A DNA stretch of 64,000 bases from assembly GCF_009806575.1 (NCBI RefSeq), contig NZ_CP047095.1, positions 600,001 through 664,000 on the forward strand, in the 5' to 3' direction. Shown piece after piece: positions 34,089-43,298 of the stretch. The translations under genes were made by a program, and so were the position numbers. The notes beneath the pieces are model-generated. The model had not been told where the DNA came from. It worked only from the letters and a program-made list of their open reading frames with translations, and searched no databases. Numbering within the stretch: the first letter of the stretch is position 1; each line of letters begins with the position of its first letter. The DNA comes from Rossellomorea marisflavi. Lineage in GTDB: Bacteria > Bacillota > Bacilli > Bacillales > Bacillaceae_B.

Positions 34089-35458
34089 CTGGTCGGCAAT
34101 TCTTTTCCCGACTCATCAAGGATGAAGCTCAGTCGGTAGATCCGCCGCGGCCGCCCTTTATGGGTCAATTTTTCTTCTCCGACAATGTCCACGAGCTCCA
34201 CATCCATCCATTTCAAGAGGATGCGGTGTGCACTGCGAACCGTGATATTCAGCGTGGAGGCTAGCTCCTGGGCCGTATAATCAATGATTCCGTATCGTGC
34301 GACGCGTGCCATGAGCTTCGTCATATAGGCGGCGGACATCCCTGCTTTTTCAGCCTTTTCCAGCAGTTCCGCATCGGTGATGGCGAGGTCATAGCGCTCG
34401 TAGTGCATATTCGACGTAATGTCGACGGGGCCGAGGACGCTCCGGTTTTCCCGGACGATATAGCATACATCCCCGCCGGAATCCTTTGCTTGACGGAGTG
34501 CAAGGCGGGCGTGGCTTCCGGCTTCGGCAGCCGTTGTCCCGAACCCGACCCCGATGCTCAGGGTGATGCCCATGGCCTGATTTGTATCCTGCAGGAGGGG
34601 GATGAATTTATAGCCCCGCGTTTCCCGTTCGAAGATCCCCCTGGTCGTGATGAAGGAATATTCTTCGCCGCCAAGGGCGATCAGATGGCCATCAAGCTGC
34701 TTGATGTAGTCCAGGAGCATCTGCTGAATGTTGAGCTTTAGGATCTGTATATCGTGTTCGGACTGATACTTCTCGGCGACCCTTTTGAAATCATCGATGT
34801 TGATGAGTCCGAAGACGATCTGGGCCTCCTTATTCCGCCTTGTTTCGGTGGCAAGGAGTGCCCTCTCGAGGGATACGATCATGTCCTGATGGGTGGGAGT
34901 GACCCACTGGCATGGAACATGGATTGCTTGAAGGCGCCTGGACACCTCTTCGATGCCGGTAAGCCCGACGGATCCATCGCGGTGGAAGTTATCGGCATGG
35001 AACGTCACGATGTCGTCAATCAGGGGAGTGTTTTTCTCAAAGGAAGGAAAAACATGGAGCTCATAGTCTTTGACGGACAGTTCGCCGAGGATCTTCTTCA
35101 CATATTTCTGCTCGACGGTATCGACTGACAGATGGGTGAGACCAAATTGATTCTTGATGAGGAATAGAGAACGATAGAGGCCTGTACCCATCAGGGGGAC
35201 GTGGTGGACGGGGATCGGAAAATCGATGAACGGCTTGGCAAGTTTGTACAGGTGGTAGTCGGTGAACATGAGGACATCGACTTCGTACATAAGCCCACGG
35301 GCAACCTCGCTGATCATGCTTCCGGGACCCATGATGCCGAAATGCGGTTTGAAGTTCGGAAAGGACTTCAGCGTGTCCTTCGTTTGGTCAACAAGGGCTT
35401 CGGGGCAGATGATCCCGATATTGATTTCAGAATTATTGGTTCCTCTCTTGGAATCCAT
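34085..35458 (-). CDS. transcriptional regulator with degenerate GGDEF-like domain and C-terminal winged helix
   Basis: 457 residues. Residues 12-150 look like an alpha/beta sensory domain (ICPEALVDQT, LMFTDYHLYKL). Residues 210-340 resemble a GGDEF fold, with GGEEY at 263-267 and a SIGVGFGTTAAEAGSHARLALRQAK block near 301, but lack the full catalytic set. Residues 394-444 form a winged helix (YTAQELASTLNITVRSAHRILLKW, then a basic wing ending GRPRRIYRL). No such assembly is familiar to me by name; PucR/CdaR-type regulators also pair GGDEF-like and HTH domains but differ. It sits between two operons that share operator motifs and probably controls both and itself. Ribosome site AAGGAGG. Confidence 0.75.
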   Translation of the reverse strand: MDSKRGTNNSEINIGIICPEALVDQTKDTLKSFPNFKPHFGIMGPGSMISEVARGLMYEVDVLMFTDYHLYKLAKPFIDFPIPVHHVPLMGTGLYRSLFLIKNQFGLTHLSVDTVEQKYVKKILGELSVKDYELHVFPSFEKNTPLIDDIVTFHADNFHRDGSVGLTGIEEVSRRLQAIHVPCQWVTPTHQDMIVSLERALLATETRRNKEAQIVFGLINIDDFKRVAEKYQSEHDIQILKLNIQQMLLDYIKQLDGHLIALGGEEYSFITTRGIFERETRGYKFIPLLQDTNQAMGITLSIGVGFGTTAAEAGSHARLALRQAKDSGGDVCYIVRENRSVLGPVDITSNMHYERYDLAITDAELLEKAEKAGMSAAYMTKLMARVARYGIIDYTAQELASTLNITVRSAHRILLKWMDVELVDIVGEEKLTHKGRPRRIYRLSFILDESGKELPTS

Positions 35459-35485
35459 AGGATGGCCTCCTTTTCATTTGTTAAC

Positions 35486-35495
35486 AGACATGTCT
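35486..35495. promoter_or_regulatory. island operator C ahead of the regulator gene
   Basis: AGACATGTCT palindrome, with flanking AAAGAC on the minus strand, 28 bases before the regulator start codon. Same core as operators A and B, suggesting autoregulation. Confidence 0.6.
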
Positions 35496-35570
35496 TTATA
35501 TTCACATGATAATTTCAATTAACAGAATTGTCAAAATAAATATTTATGAGGATTATGAAGGAGGGAAGTT

Positions 35571-35597
35571 AAAGACCATTTAAAGACTTGTCTTTTA
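35571..35597. promoter_or_regulatory. island operator B (half-site plus palindrome)
   Basis: AAAGAC (35571-35576) then AAAGAC-TT-GTCTTT beginning 11 bp later (35582). Lies 68 bases before the second operon's first start codon. Confidence 0.75.
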
Positions 35598-35664
35598 ATA
35601 AAGTAGTTTTTAAGATGAAGGGGAGTTATTATCAGAAAATTATAACAAAGGAGTGGGCGGATAA

Positions 35665-36681
35665 ATGAAGACAATAGAGGAGTTAGAGGCGTTTTTAACC
35701 ATACCATCGGATGGACTGGTAAAGGATATAGCAGGCCTGGAGGGTGACATCATGATAGCAGGAGTAGGCGGGAAGATGGGGCCGACACTTGCCAAGCTTG
35801 TGAAAAAGGCGGTGGATCGTTCCGGGGTGGAGAAGGTTGTCTACGGTGTATCCCGCTTCTCCGCAGGAAGCCTGCGGCAGGAACTTGAAGATGCCGGCAT
35901 CAAAACGATCGTGGCTGATCTTTTGAATGAGGCTGACCTGGAGTCCCTCCCCGATGTGAAGAACATCATCTTCATGGCAGGCAATAAATTCGGGACCGTC
36001 GGCAATGAACACTTTACATGGGCCATGAACACCTATCTGCCAGGCCGATTCGCCGAAAGGTTCCCTGATTCCCGGATCGTTGCCTTTTCGACGGGCAATG
36101 TCTACCCCTTCATCGATGTCATCTCCTCCCATTGCTCAGAGCATCATCCGGTGAATCCTGTTGGGGAGTATGCCCAGTCTTGCCTGGGGAGGGAACGTGT
36201 GCTCACATATTTTGCCCATAAGAATCAAACGGAGATGCTCTTTTTTCGCTTGAATTATGCCATCGACCTTCGTTACGGTGTGCTGCTTGAGGTGGCGAGG
36301 CAGGTGCAGGAAGGACGTCCGATCGACCTGACGATGGGAAATGTGAATGTCATCTGGCAGGGCGACGCGAATGAATATGCCATCCGCTCCCTCCTTCATG
36401 TCGATTCGCCTCCGAAGATCCTGAACGTCACCGGACCGGAGACCATTTCCGTCAGGTGGCTCGCCGGTGAGTTCGGCCGCCGCTTCGGGAAGGAGCCGGT
36501 ATTCATCGGGGAGGAGCAAAAGACGGCCCTCCTCAATGATGCTTCCCAGGCGCATAAGCTGTTCGGCTACCCGAAGGTCACGATTCAGCAGATGATCGAT
36601 ATGACGGCGGACTGGGTGCTGGGAGGCGGTCATACGTACGATAAGCCGACCCACTTCCAGGAACGTCAGGGGGCATTTTGA
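35665..36681 (+). CDS. NAD-dependent epimerase/dehydratase family protein
   Basis: 338 residues, extended SDR type. The nucleotide-binding loop is GVGGKMGPTLAKLVK near residue 33, and the STGNVYPF strand near residue 137 carries the Ser/Thr region of the active site. The usual YxxxK is not obvious at its place (EYAQSCLGRER instead), so the catalytic Lys may be replaced by Arg; this is a real oddity. First gene of the second island operon; it ends 2 bases before the next start. Confidence 0.78.
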   Translation: MKTIEELEAFLTIPSDGLVKDIAGLEGDIMIAGVGGKMGPTLAKLVKKAVDRSGVEKVVYGVSRFSAGSLRQELEDAGIKTIVADLLNEADLESLPDVKNIIFMAGNKFGTVGNEHFTWAMNTYLPGRFAERFPDSRIVAFSTGNVYPFIDVISSHCSEHHPVNPVGEYAQSCLGRERVLTYFAHKNQTEMLFFRLNYAIDLRYGVLLEVARQVQEGRPIDLTMGNVNVIWQGDANEYAIRSLLHVDSPPKILNVTGPETISVRWLAGEFGRRFGKEPVFIGEEQKTALLNDASQAHKLFGYPKVTIQQMIDMTADWVLGGGHTYDKPTHFQERQGAF

Positions 36682-36683
36682 AC

Positions 36684-37739
36684 ATGAAAGAAGCAGCAAG
36701 GAAAGCCCTCCGCGAAGGAGCCTTCATCCCGGCTCATCCCCTTGCCCTCCAGGAAGACCGTACGCTGGATGAAGCGGGGCAGCGGGCCCTCACGCGTTAC
36801 TACATCGAAGCCGGGGTCGGAGGGATTGCAGTCGGCGTGCACACGACACAGTTCGAGATCAGGGATCGGCAGTTCAATCTATATGAGAGGGTCCTTCAGC
36901 TCGCCATTGAAGAATGTGAAGCGGCGAAGGTGCAGGATTCCTTCATCAGGATAGCCGGGGTGTGCGGGCCGGTGGAACAAGCGCTCCATGAGGCGACCGT
37001 GGCGAAGAAACTGGGGTATGATCTGGTCCTCCTCAGCATGGGTGGCCTTGGGCACCTCTCTGAAAAACAGCTCCTTGAACGGACCGAAAAAATTGCTTCT
37101 GTCATACCGGTCTTCGGCTTCTATTTACAGCCAGCTGTAGGTGGAAGGATCCTTTCCTATGGCTTCTGGGAAAAGTTCTCGGAGATACCGGGCGTATATG
37201 CCATCAAGATCGCTCCCTTCGATCGCTATCTGACGCTTGATGTGGTGAGGGCCGTTGTCCACTCGACCAGAAGCGAGGACATCGCCCTCTACACGGGGAA
37301 TGATGACAATATCGTGATGGATCTTCTGACGCCATTCCGTTTCGACGTCAACGGAACCGTCGTTGAGAAGCAAATTGTCGGCGGTCTTCTCGGTCACTGG
37401 TCCGTCTGGACGGAAAGGGCAGTGGCTATGTTTAGGGAGATCAAGGAAGCAAGGGGAACGGGTGTGATCCCGGTACATTTCCTCCCCTTGTCCCAGGAGG
37501 TGACGGATGCGAATGGGGCGTTTTTCGATGCCAGGAACGGTTTCAAGGGAAGCATTGCCGGTATCAATCAGGTGCTGGCTGCTCAGGGGATCCTGAAGGG
37601 ACGTTGGTGCCTGATGGAGCATGAGGAACTGAGTCCGGGGCAATTGGATGAGATCGATCGTGTCACCAGAATGTATCCCCACTTGAAGGATGATGCCTTT
37701 GTTCAGGCGAATGTAGAGAGATGGAGGCAGATACCATAA
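36684..37739 (+). CDS. dihydrodipicolinate synthase (DapA/NAL) family aldolase-lyase
   Basis: 351 residues, a TIM-barrel class I aldolase of the NAL superfamily. The Schiff-base Lys lies in YAIKIAPFDRY near residue 175. The N-terminal strand IPAHPLAL and the motif GGIAVGVHTTQFE are in the usual places. The family splits or dehydrates keto-acid sugars (for example 2-keto-3-deoxy acids); in a sugar cluster that is likelier than lysine synthesis. It is longer than classical DapA (about 290). ATG 36684 follows AGGGGG. Confidence 0.82.
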   Translation: MKEAARKALREGAFIPAHPLALQEDRTLDEAGQRALTRYYIEAGVGGIAVGVHTTQFEIRDRQFNLYERVLQLAIEECEAAKVQDSFIRIAGVCGPVEQALHEATVAKKLGYDLVLLSMGGLGHLSEKQLLERTEKIASVIPVFGFYLQPAVGGRILSYGFWEKFSEIPGVYAIKIAPFDRYLTLDVVRAVVHSTRSEDIALYTGNDDNIVMDLLTPFRFDVNGTVVEKQIVGGLLGHWSVWTERAVAMFREIKEARGTGVIPVHFLPLSQEVTDANGAFFDARNGFKGSIAGINQVLAAQGILKGRWCLMEHEELSPGQLDEIDRVTRMYPHLKDDAFVQANVERWRQIP

Positions 37740-37750
37740 GGAGGATCAAG

Positions 37751-38755
37751 ATGAACAAGATTGTTGCGAACAGAGGAAAAGTAGAGATCGCCCCTCATCA
37801 TACTGGGGAGCTCCATTCTTCCCATCTTAAAATCAGGACGTTGTATTCGGTGATTTCCCCAGGAACGGAGCTTACCATCATCGAAAACAGCCACCATCAA
37901 AGCATCACGCTTGGATACAGCGCAATGGGTGTCATTGAAGAATTGGGGGCTGACGTCAAAGGATTTGTCATCGGGGAGCGGGTCGCGGTGTACGGTGCCC
38001 CGTATGTACAACATGCCGAAATTCTTCATGTCCCGAAGACGCTTTGTGTGAAGGTGCCGGAAAGAGTGGAATCAAAGGAAGCGGCATTAGGTGGAATCGG
38101 GGCCATCGCCATCCATGCCCTTCGCATTGCGGATCTGAGATTCGGGGAAACCTGTGTGATCGTGGGACTCGGGCTCCTCGGTCAGATGATCGCCCAGATT
38201 GCCGATGCAGCTGGATATAGGGTGGTCGCTTGTGATCTTCATGATGAGAGGGCGGCTATGACGCGAAGGTCCTCCAGGGTGAGGGCTGTTTCATCCCTGG
38301 GAGCCCTGGAGGAGGAAATCTCCTCTTGTACCGATGGACATGGAGCAGACGCCGTCCTTCTCTGTGCAGGAGGGAAGAAATCTTCCCTCACCTCTCAAAG
38401 CCTTGAGTGGATCCGGAATAAGGGGAAGGTGGTCATCGTAGGAGACATCGAGCCTGATTTCCCCCGCCACCCGATGTTCAGTAAGGAAGCGCAGCTCCTG
38501 ATTTCACGTGCCGGGGGTCCCGGTCGCTATGACCAGAGCTATGAAGCGGATGCGGTGGATTATCCGTATGGGTTCGTCAGGTGGACGGAGGGACGGAACC
38601 TTGCGGAATACATCCGTCTTGTAAGTGAGAAGAGGATTGATGTAACCCCGTTTATCCAGGAGGTCGTAGGGTTCAGCGAGGTGACGGGAGTGTTCTCGGA
38701 GCTGATGGATAAAAAGACGTCCACGCTGACGAAAGTGATTGATTACGCGAAGTAA
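37751..38755 (+). CDS. medium-chain (zinc-type) alcohol dehydrogenase family protein
   Basis: 334 residues, MDR superfamily. The GroES-like N-terminal half starts with SPGTELTIIE. The Rossmann NAD domain is marked by VIVGLGLLGQMIAQIADAAGY near residue 140. The classical structural zinc Cys cluster is absent, as in the sorbitol/threonine-dehydrogenase-like clade often found in sugar clusters. The start at 37751 follows AAGGAGGA at ideal spacing. Oxidises a polyol or sugar alcohol by inference. Confidence 0.82.
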   Translation: MNKIVANRGKVEIAPHHTGELHSSHLKIRTLYSVISPGTELTIIENSHHQSITLGYSAMGVIEELGADVKGFVIGERVAVYGAPYVQHAEILHVPKTLCVKVPERVESKEAALGGIGAIAIHALRIADLRFGETCVIVGLGLLGQMIAQIADAAGYRVVACDLHDERAAMTRRSSRVRAVSSLGALEEEISSCTDGHGADAVLLCAGGKKSSLTSQSLEWIRNKGKVVIVGDIEPDFPRHPMFSKEAQLLISRAGGPGRYDQSYEADAVDYPYGFVRWTEGRNLAEYIRLVSEKRIDVTPFIQEVVGFSEVTGVFSELMDKKTSTLTKVIDYAK

Positions 38756-38766
38756 GGTGGGATGGT

Positions 38767-39825
38767 ATGAAGGATAACATTACGATTGGGCTGATCGGAC
38801 TGGGGGCGATTGCCGTCTCCAGTCATCTTGTCCATCTGAAGGAACATCCCGCGGCAACGATTGCGGCGGTCGTGGACATGGATGTGGAAAGGGCAAAAGC
38901 CATCGCGGAACGTCATGGAATTCCGCGATTTTACGGAGATATGGATGCCATGATCGCTGACGGAGGGATCGATGCCGTCATGATCTGTACTCCGAACAGT
39001 TCGCATATCCCCCTTGCCAGGAAAGCGGCGGAGAAGGGCATCCACGTATTTGTGGAAAAGCCGATCGGGACGGAGCTTGCCGAAGTGGAAGGATATCTGG
39101 CCCTTGCAAAGGAGAATGGGGCTCTGACGATGGTCGGGATGACCCACCGCTTCCGGAAGGACGTGAAGATCCTAAAGGGCATGGTGGAGGAACAGGGGCT
39201 TGGGGACATCCACTACATGAAGGCGAAGCTTTTCCGGCAGCGTGGGACACCGAAGGGATGGTTCACAGACTTAAAGCACTCAGGAGGTGGGGCGATGATG
39301 GACATCGGCGTCCACGTCCTGGATCTGGCCTGGTGGATCGCCGGATGTCCTGACGTGAAGAGTATAGCAGGCAAGACCCTTAACGTTCACGGAAACTATG
39401 AGACTAAGCATGTATCAAGCTGGCAGTCTGCCAATCATCGGTTGAATGAGCAAGGAGTATTCAACGTCGAGGATTTCGGAGCCGCCTGGGTCCAGTTCAA
39501 GAACGGTTGTACACTCTCACTGGAAATCGCCTGGGCGGTGGACGGGGAACAGGACGAAGGGATATCCCTAGAGCTTTACGGGACGAAGGGAGGGGCTTCG
39601 CTTTCGCCCTTGGCGCTCTTTAAGGAAAGGGATGGAGTCCTGTCCAAAACCCTTCCCGTCTTTAAGGGCGAGGATCCATTCAAGGATGAGGTCGGTCATT
39701 TCATTCAGTGTGTACGGACGGGAGAAGACCCGCTGATCGATGGGGAAGCGGGGATGCACATACTGAAGATGTTGAAAGGAATCTATGAATCCTCCCGGAG
39801 AGGGAGAGAAATCTATTTCGATTAA
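38767..39825 (+). CDS. Gfo/Idh/MocA-family oxidoreductase 2
   Basis: 352 residues. Rossmann motif GLIGLGAIAVSSH at the N-terminus, the catalytic VFVEKPIGTEL near residue 97, and the C-terminal substrate domain with GGGAMMDIGVHVLDLAWW, whose Asp and His are the family catalytic pair. It is full length. Its neighbour at 39840 is a paralogue with the same layout, suggesting sequential or alternative oxidation of related sugars. Confidence 0.9.
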   Translation: MKDNITIGLIGLGAIAVSSHLVHLKEHPAATIAAVVDMDVERAKAIAERHGIPRFYGDMDAMIADGGIDAVMICTPNSSHIPLARKAAEKGIHVFVEKPIGTELAEVEGYLALAKENGALTMVGMTHRFRKDVKILKGMVEEQGLGDIHYMKAKLFRQRGTPKGWFTDLKHSGGGAMMDIGVHVLDLAWWIAGCPDVKSIAGKTLNVHGNYETKHVSSWQSANHRLNEQGVFNVEDFGAAWVQFKNGCTLSLEIAWAVDGEQDEGISLELYGTKGGASLSPLALFKERDGVLSKTLPVFKGEDPFKDEVGHFIQCVRTGEDPLIDGEAGMHILKMLKGIYESSRRGREIYFD

Positions 39826-39839
39826 GGGGGAAGGGTCTT

Positions 39840-40892
39840 ATGTTGAAGGTCGGTGTAGTGGGTCTTGGCTCGATTTCACAGTTTCATATCAAACCGTATC
39901 TGGCACATGCTGATGCGGAACTTACGGCACTATGTGATGTGAATGAACAGCGCCTGGAGGAAAAGGGAAAGCAGTATGGAGTCGACAGATTGTACAGGGA
40001 CTACCATGAGCTGGTGACTGATGATGCCATCGATGCGGTCAGCATCTGTACGTGGAATAATTCCCACGCTGACATTGCCATTGCCGCATTGGATGCCGGA
40101 AAACATGTACTCGTTGAGAAGCCGCTCTGCATGACGGTGGAGGAGGCGCTCCGGGTCGAGGAAGCCGTGAAGAGGTCAGGCAAGGTCCTTCAGGTCGGTT
40201 TCGTGCGGAGGCATGGAAACAATACAGCCCTCCTGAAAAAGTTCATCGACAGTGGTGACCTGGGGGAGATTTACTATGCGAAGGCAACCTGTCTCAGACG
40301 CCTTGGGAATCCTGGCGGATGGTTCAGCGACCGGACAAAATCGGGGGGTGGCCCCCTCATTGATCTCGGCGTGCATATGATCGATATTTGCTGGTACTTC
40401 ATGGGGAAACCACGCCCGGTGTCGGTGAGCGGGAATACGTACCGGAAGCTTGGCAACCGCCATCATATCGAGAATCTATCATTCTACCAGGCCGCGGATT
40501 ACGATCCACACCATAACGATGTGGAGGACCTTGCCAACGCCCTCATCCGGTTTGAGAACGGAGCCTCCCTCATGGTGGATGTCAGCTTCACCCTGCAGGC
40601 GAAGAAAGATGAACTCTCTGTCAAGCTATACGGTGAAAAGGGCGGGGCTGAATTCGAACCCGAAATCGCAATCGTCACGGAGCAGCATCAAACGATCCTG
40701 AATGTCACCCCCCAAGTGGATCAACTCACTTTTGATTTCGAAGGGGCTTTTTATACGGAAATCAATCACTTTGTCTCATGCTGCCTTGAAGGGAAGGAGT
40801 CGATTGCCCCTGTTGCAGACGGTGTCCAAGTGATGAAGATGCTCAATGCTGTCTATGAGTCGGCGGAATCCTGCCGGGAAGTGATCCTCTAG
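39840..40892 (+). CDS. Gfo/Idh/MocA-family oxidoreductase 3
   Basis: 350 residues. GVVGLGSISQFHIKPYL (NAD binding), LVEKPLCMTVEEAL (catalytic Lys) and GGGPLIDLGVHMIDICWYF (catalytic Asp and His). Paralogue of the preceding gene, 14 bases downstream of it; the next gene starts one base after its stop. Substrate unknown. Confidence 0.9.
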   Translation: MLKVGVVGLGSISQFHIKPYLAHADAELTALCDVNEQRLEEKGKQYGVDRLYRDYHELVTDDAIDAVSICTWNNSHADIAIAALDAGKHVLVEKPLCMTVEEALRVEEAVKRSGKVLQVGFVRRHGNNTALLKKFIDSGDLGEIYYAKATCLRRLGNPGGWFSDRTKSGGGPLIDLGVHMIDICWYFMGKPRPVSVSGNTYRKLGNRHHIENLSFYQAADYDPHHNDVEDLANALIRFENGASLMVDVSFTLQAKKDELSVKLYGEKGGAEFEPEIAIVTEQHQTILNVTPQVDQLTFDFEGAFYTEINHFVSCCLEGKESIAPVADGVQVMKMLNAVYESAESCREVIL

Positions 40893-40893
40893 G

Positions 40894-42446
40894 ATGGACG
40901 GCCATCATGTGGATCTGGCCATTATCGGAGGGGGGCTGGGCGGTGTCGCCGCGGCTCTCGCGGCATGCGAGAAAGGCCTTTCCGTCATATTGACGGAGGA
41001 GACGGAGTGGATCGGGGGGCAGGTGACGTCCCAGGGAGTCCCTCCCGATGAGCATCCCTGGATCGAGGAATTCGGGGCGACCGGGAGATACAAGCTATAT
41101 CGGCGGAAAGTACGAGACGCATATCGAAGGATCATGAAGGTGGTGGATGATGATAAGGCCCTTAACCCCGGCAACGGCCTCGTAAGTGCCATTTGCCATG
41201 ACCCCCGCGTGACGCTTCACGTCCTTCAGGAGTTGCTCCTTCCTTTTCAGCTGACGGGACATCTGACGGTTTTGGTGAACGCGACACCGGTCAAGGTCGA
41301 GAAGCAGGGAAGGAGGGTCGAGAAGGTCTGGATAAGTTCCGGCGGTCGGCTGACCGGGATTGAAGCCCCTTATTACATTGACGCGACGGAAACGGGAGAC
41401 CTTCTGCCCCTGGCGGAGATTTCGTACGTGACGGGTGCTGAATCCAAGGAGGATACGGGCGAACCGCATGCGTTGGAGGAAGCGGATCCGTTGGATATCC
41501 AGGCGTTCACCTACGTGCTGGGCATGGAGTACCGGGAAGGCGGGTACCATGTTATCCCCGAGCCCGACATGTATACATTTTGGCGCGACTTTCAGCCCGG
41601 GATCTGGCCGGATAAGCTCCTCAGCTTCTTCGCTCCCCACCCCATTACGAAGGAGAAGCGTGCCTACTCCCTCTTTGACGGAGGGATGGGGTTCCCCTTT
41701 GGGCCTACCGGCGCATCCTGGATCCATCTTTGTTCCGGTTGAAGGACGGGATAGGGGAGGTCACCTTGATGAACTGGCCCCAGAACGATTATTTTCTCGG
41801 TAATGTATACGATGTGAACAAAGCGGAAAAGGAAAAAAACCTTTATCAGGCCAAGCAGCTGAGTCTATCCCTCCTGTATTGGCTACAGACGGAAGCGCCC
41901 AGGGAGGATGGGGGGAGAGGGTATCCGGGACTCAAACTCAGGAAGGACCTGTTCATGACAGAAGACGGGCTGGCGAAGGCTCCCTATATCAGGGAATCAA
42001 GAAGGATCAAAGCCGAATATACGGTCGTGGAGCAGGATGTATCACCGGACTTTGGCACAGGGCCGACAGGAACGAGGTTCCCCGATAGGGTCGGGGTCGG
42101 TTCCTACAGCATCGACCTGCACCCGAGCATGAAAGGGAGGACGTACCTGGATATCAAGGCTCTGCCGTTTTATATCCCTTTCGGGGCCCTGATTCCGAAG
42201 GACACCGACAACCTCCTGGCAGGATGCAAGAACATCGGTACCACCCATATTACAAATGGTTGCTTTCGACTGCATCCTGTGGAGTGGAATATCGGGGAGG
42301 CTGGCGGGGCAGCCGTCGCATTCTGCCTCAAGCATGATCTGAATCCGCGACAGTTGAGGGAACATCGGATGGATCAGTTTCAGGATGTCTTGCGGCAGGA
42401 TGGATTTGAACTGGAATGGCCTTGGCCAAACAATAAGGAGGAATGA
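40894..42446 (+). pseudogene. FAD-dependent oxidoreductase (FAD_oxidored family), interrupted by a -1 frameshift
   Basis: The first frame (40894-41742) starts with the FAD motif LAIIGGGLGGVAAALAACEKGL. Homology passes into the -1 frame before base 41697, where it reads LWAYRRILDPSLF and continues to 42446 (VTLMNWPQNDYF; NIGTTHITNG). An upstream stop in the second frame (41676-41678) and the first-frame stop (41740-41742) bound the lesion. Restoring one G in the GGAGGGATGGGG stretch (41681-41691) would give an intact protein of about 517 residues. The family catalyses sugar or organic substrate oxidation with FAD; exact reaction unknown. Confidence 0.85.
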
Positions 42447-42449
42447 GCG

Positions 42450-43298
42450 ATGAAAGTAAGCGTGAGCATGTACAGTCTGGCGTCCACCATCAAGCAGGAG
42501 GGATGGTCGGTCGCCGATTTCATCCACTATGCCAAAAAGATCTCCCTGGATGGGGTGGAACTCCTCGACTTCTATTGGAAGGGGGAGGATCCGTCATCCG
42601 AGATCATAGAAGCGAAGGAAGCTCTCCATGACACGGGTCTAGTGGTCTCCGCTTATGATGTAAGCAATAATTTCGTCAAGGAGTCCGAAGAAGAACGGGC
42701 AGCGGAGGTGGAAAAGATCCTGAAGGGGATTTCCGTCGCGAAGGAGTTCGGAACGGATATCGTCCGGGTATTCTGCGGTGACCTTCACGGAGCACTTACG
42801 TATGAGGATGGGCAACAATGGATCATTGACGGTCTTAAGGCTTGTGCTCCAAAGGCGGAAGCGGCAGGTGTCACATTGGCAATCGAGAATCATGGGCTGC
42901 TTGCAGGAAAAAGCAGGCAGGTGGAAGACATCATCAAGAATGTGGACAGTCCATGGGTGAAATCGACCTTTGATACAGGGAATTTCCTCCTTGTACATGA
43001 AGAGCCGCAGCTTGCCTTCGATCGCCTGAAACGTGAAATCGTCCACGTCCATTTCAAGGACTTCAGGGAAAAGGAAGAGGGGGACGGACCGGGATTCAAA
43101 TCGACACAGGGAGTGGAGCTCGTAGGCACGGTGCCAGGTGATGGCCAGGTTGACTTATCCTACATCGTTGACGGATTGAAACAGGAAGGATATGAAGGCT
43201 GGTTATCCATTGAGTACGAAGGTCACGACGATGCGAGGGAAGCCAATGAGGAAGCGGTTAGGCGCCTGCGCCATCTCCTGGTCAGGGAGGGGGCATGA
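42450..43298 (+). CDS. sugar phosphate isomerase/epimerase family TIM-barrel protein
   Basis: 282 residues, xylose-isomerase-like TIM barrel (AP-endonuclease 2 family). Metal ligands are visible: Glu in DGVELLDFYW (near 37), Glu in AIENHG (near 147), Asp/His in FDTGNFL and HVHFKDFR (near 175-205), and Glu in SIEYEGHDD (near 255). Members isomerise or epimerise keto sugars and inosose, and some act in glycoside C-C or C-O cleavage after C3 oxidation. Strong site AAGGAGGA upstream. Confidence 0.88.
   Translation: MKVSVSMYSLASTIKQEGWSVADFIHYAKKISLDGVELLDFYWKGEDPSSEIIEAKEALHDTGLVVSAYDVSNNFVKESEEERAAEVEKILKGISVAKEFGTDIVRVFCGDLHGALTYEDGQQWIIDGLKACAPKAEAAGVTLAIENHGLLAGKSRQVEDIIKNVDSPWVKSTFDTGNFLLVHEEPQLAFDRLKREIVHVHFKDFREKEEGDGPGFKSTQGVELVGTVPGDGQVDLSYIVDGLKQEGYEGWLSIEYEGHDDAREANEEAVRRLRHLLVREGA

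Noticed and set aside
34670-34700. Active diguanylate cyclase reading of the GGEEY motif
   Set aside because: GGEEF can be active, but here the last residue is Tyr, the other catalytic motifs are not visible and the protein ends in a DNA-binding domain. A regulatory, degenerate domain is more likely.
35695-36132. Minus-strand open frame of 145 codons
   Set aside because: Lies wholly opposite the SDR-like gene, which has a strong family match; no ribosome site.
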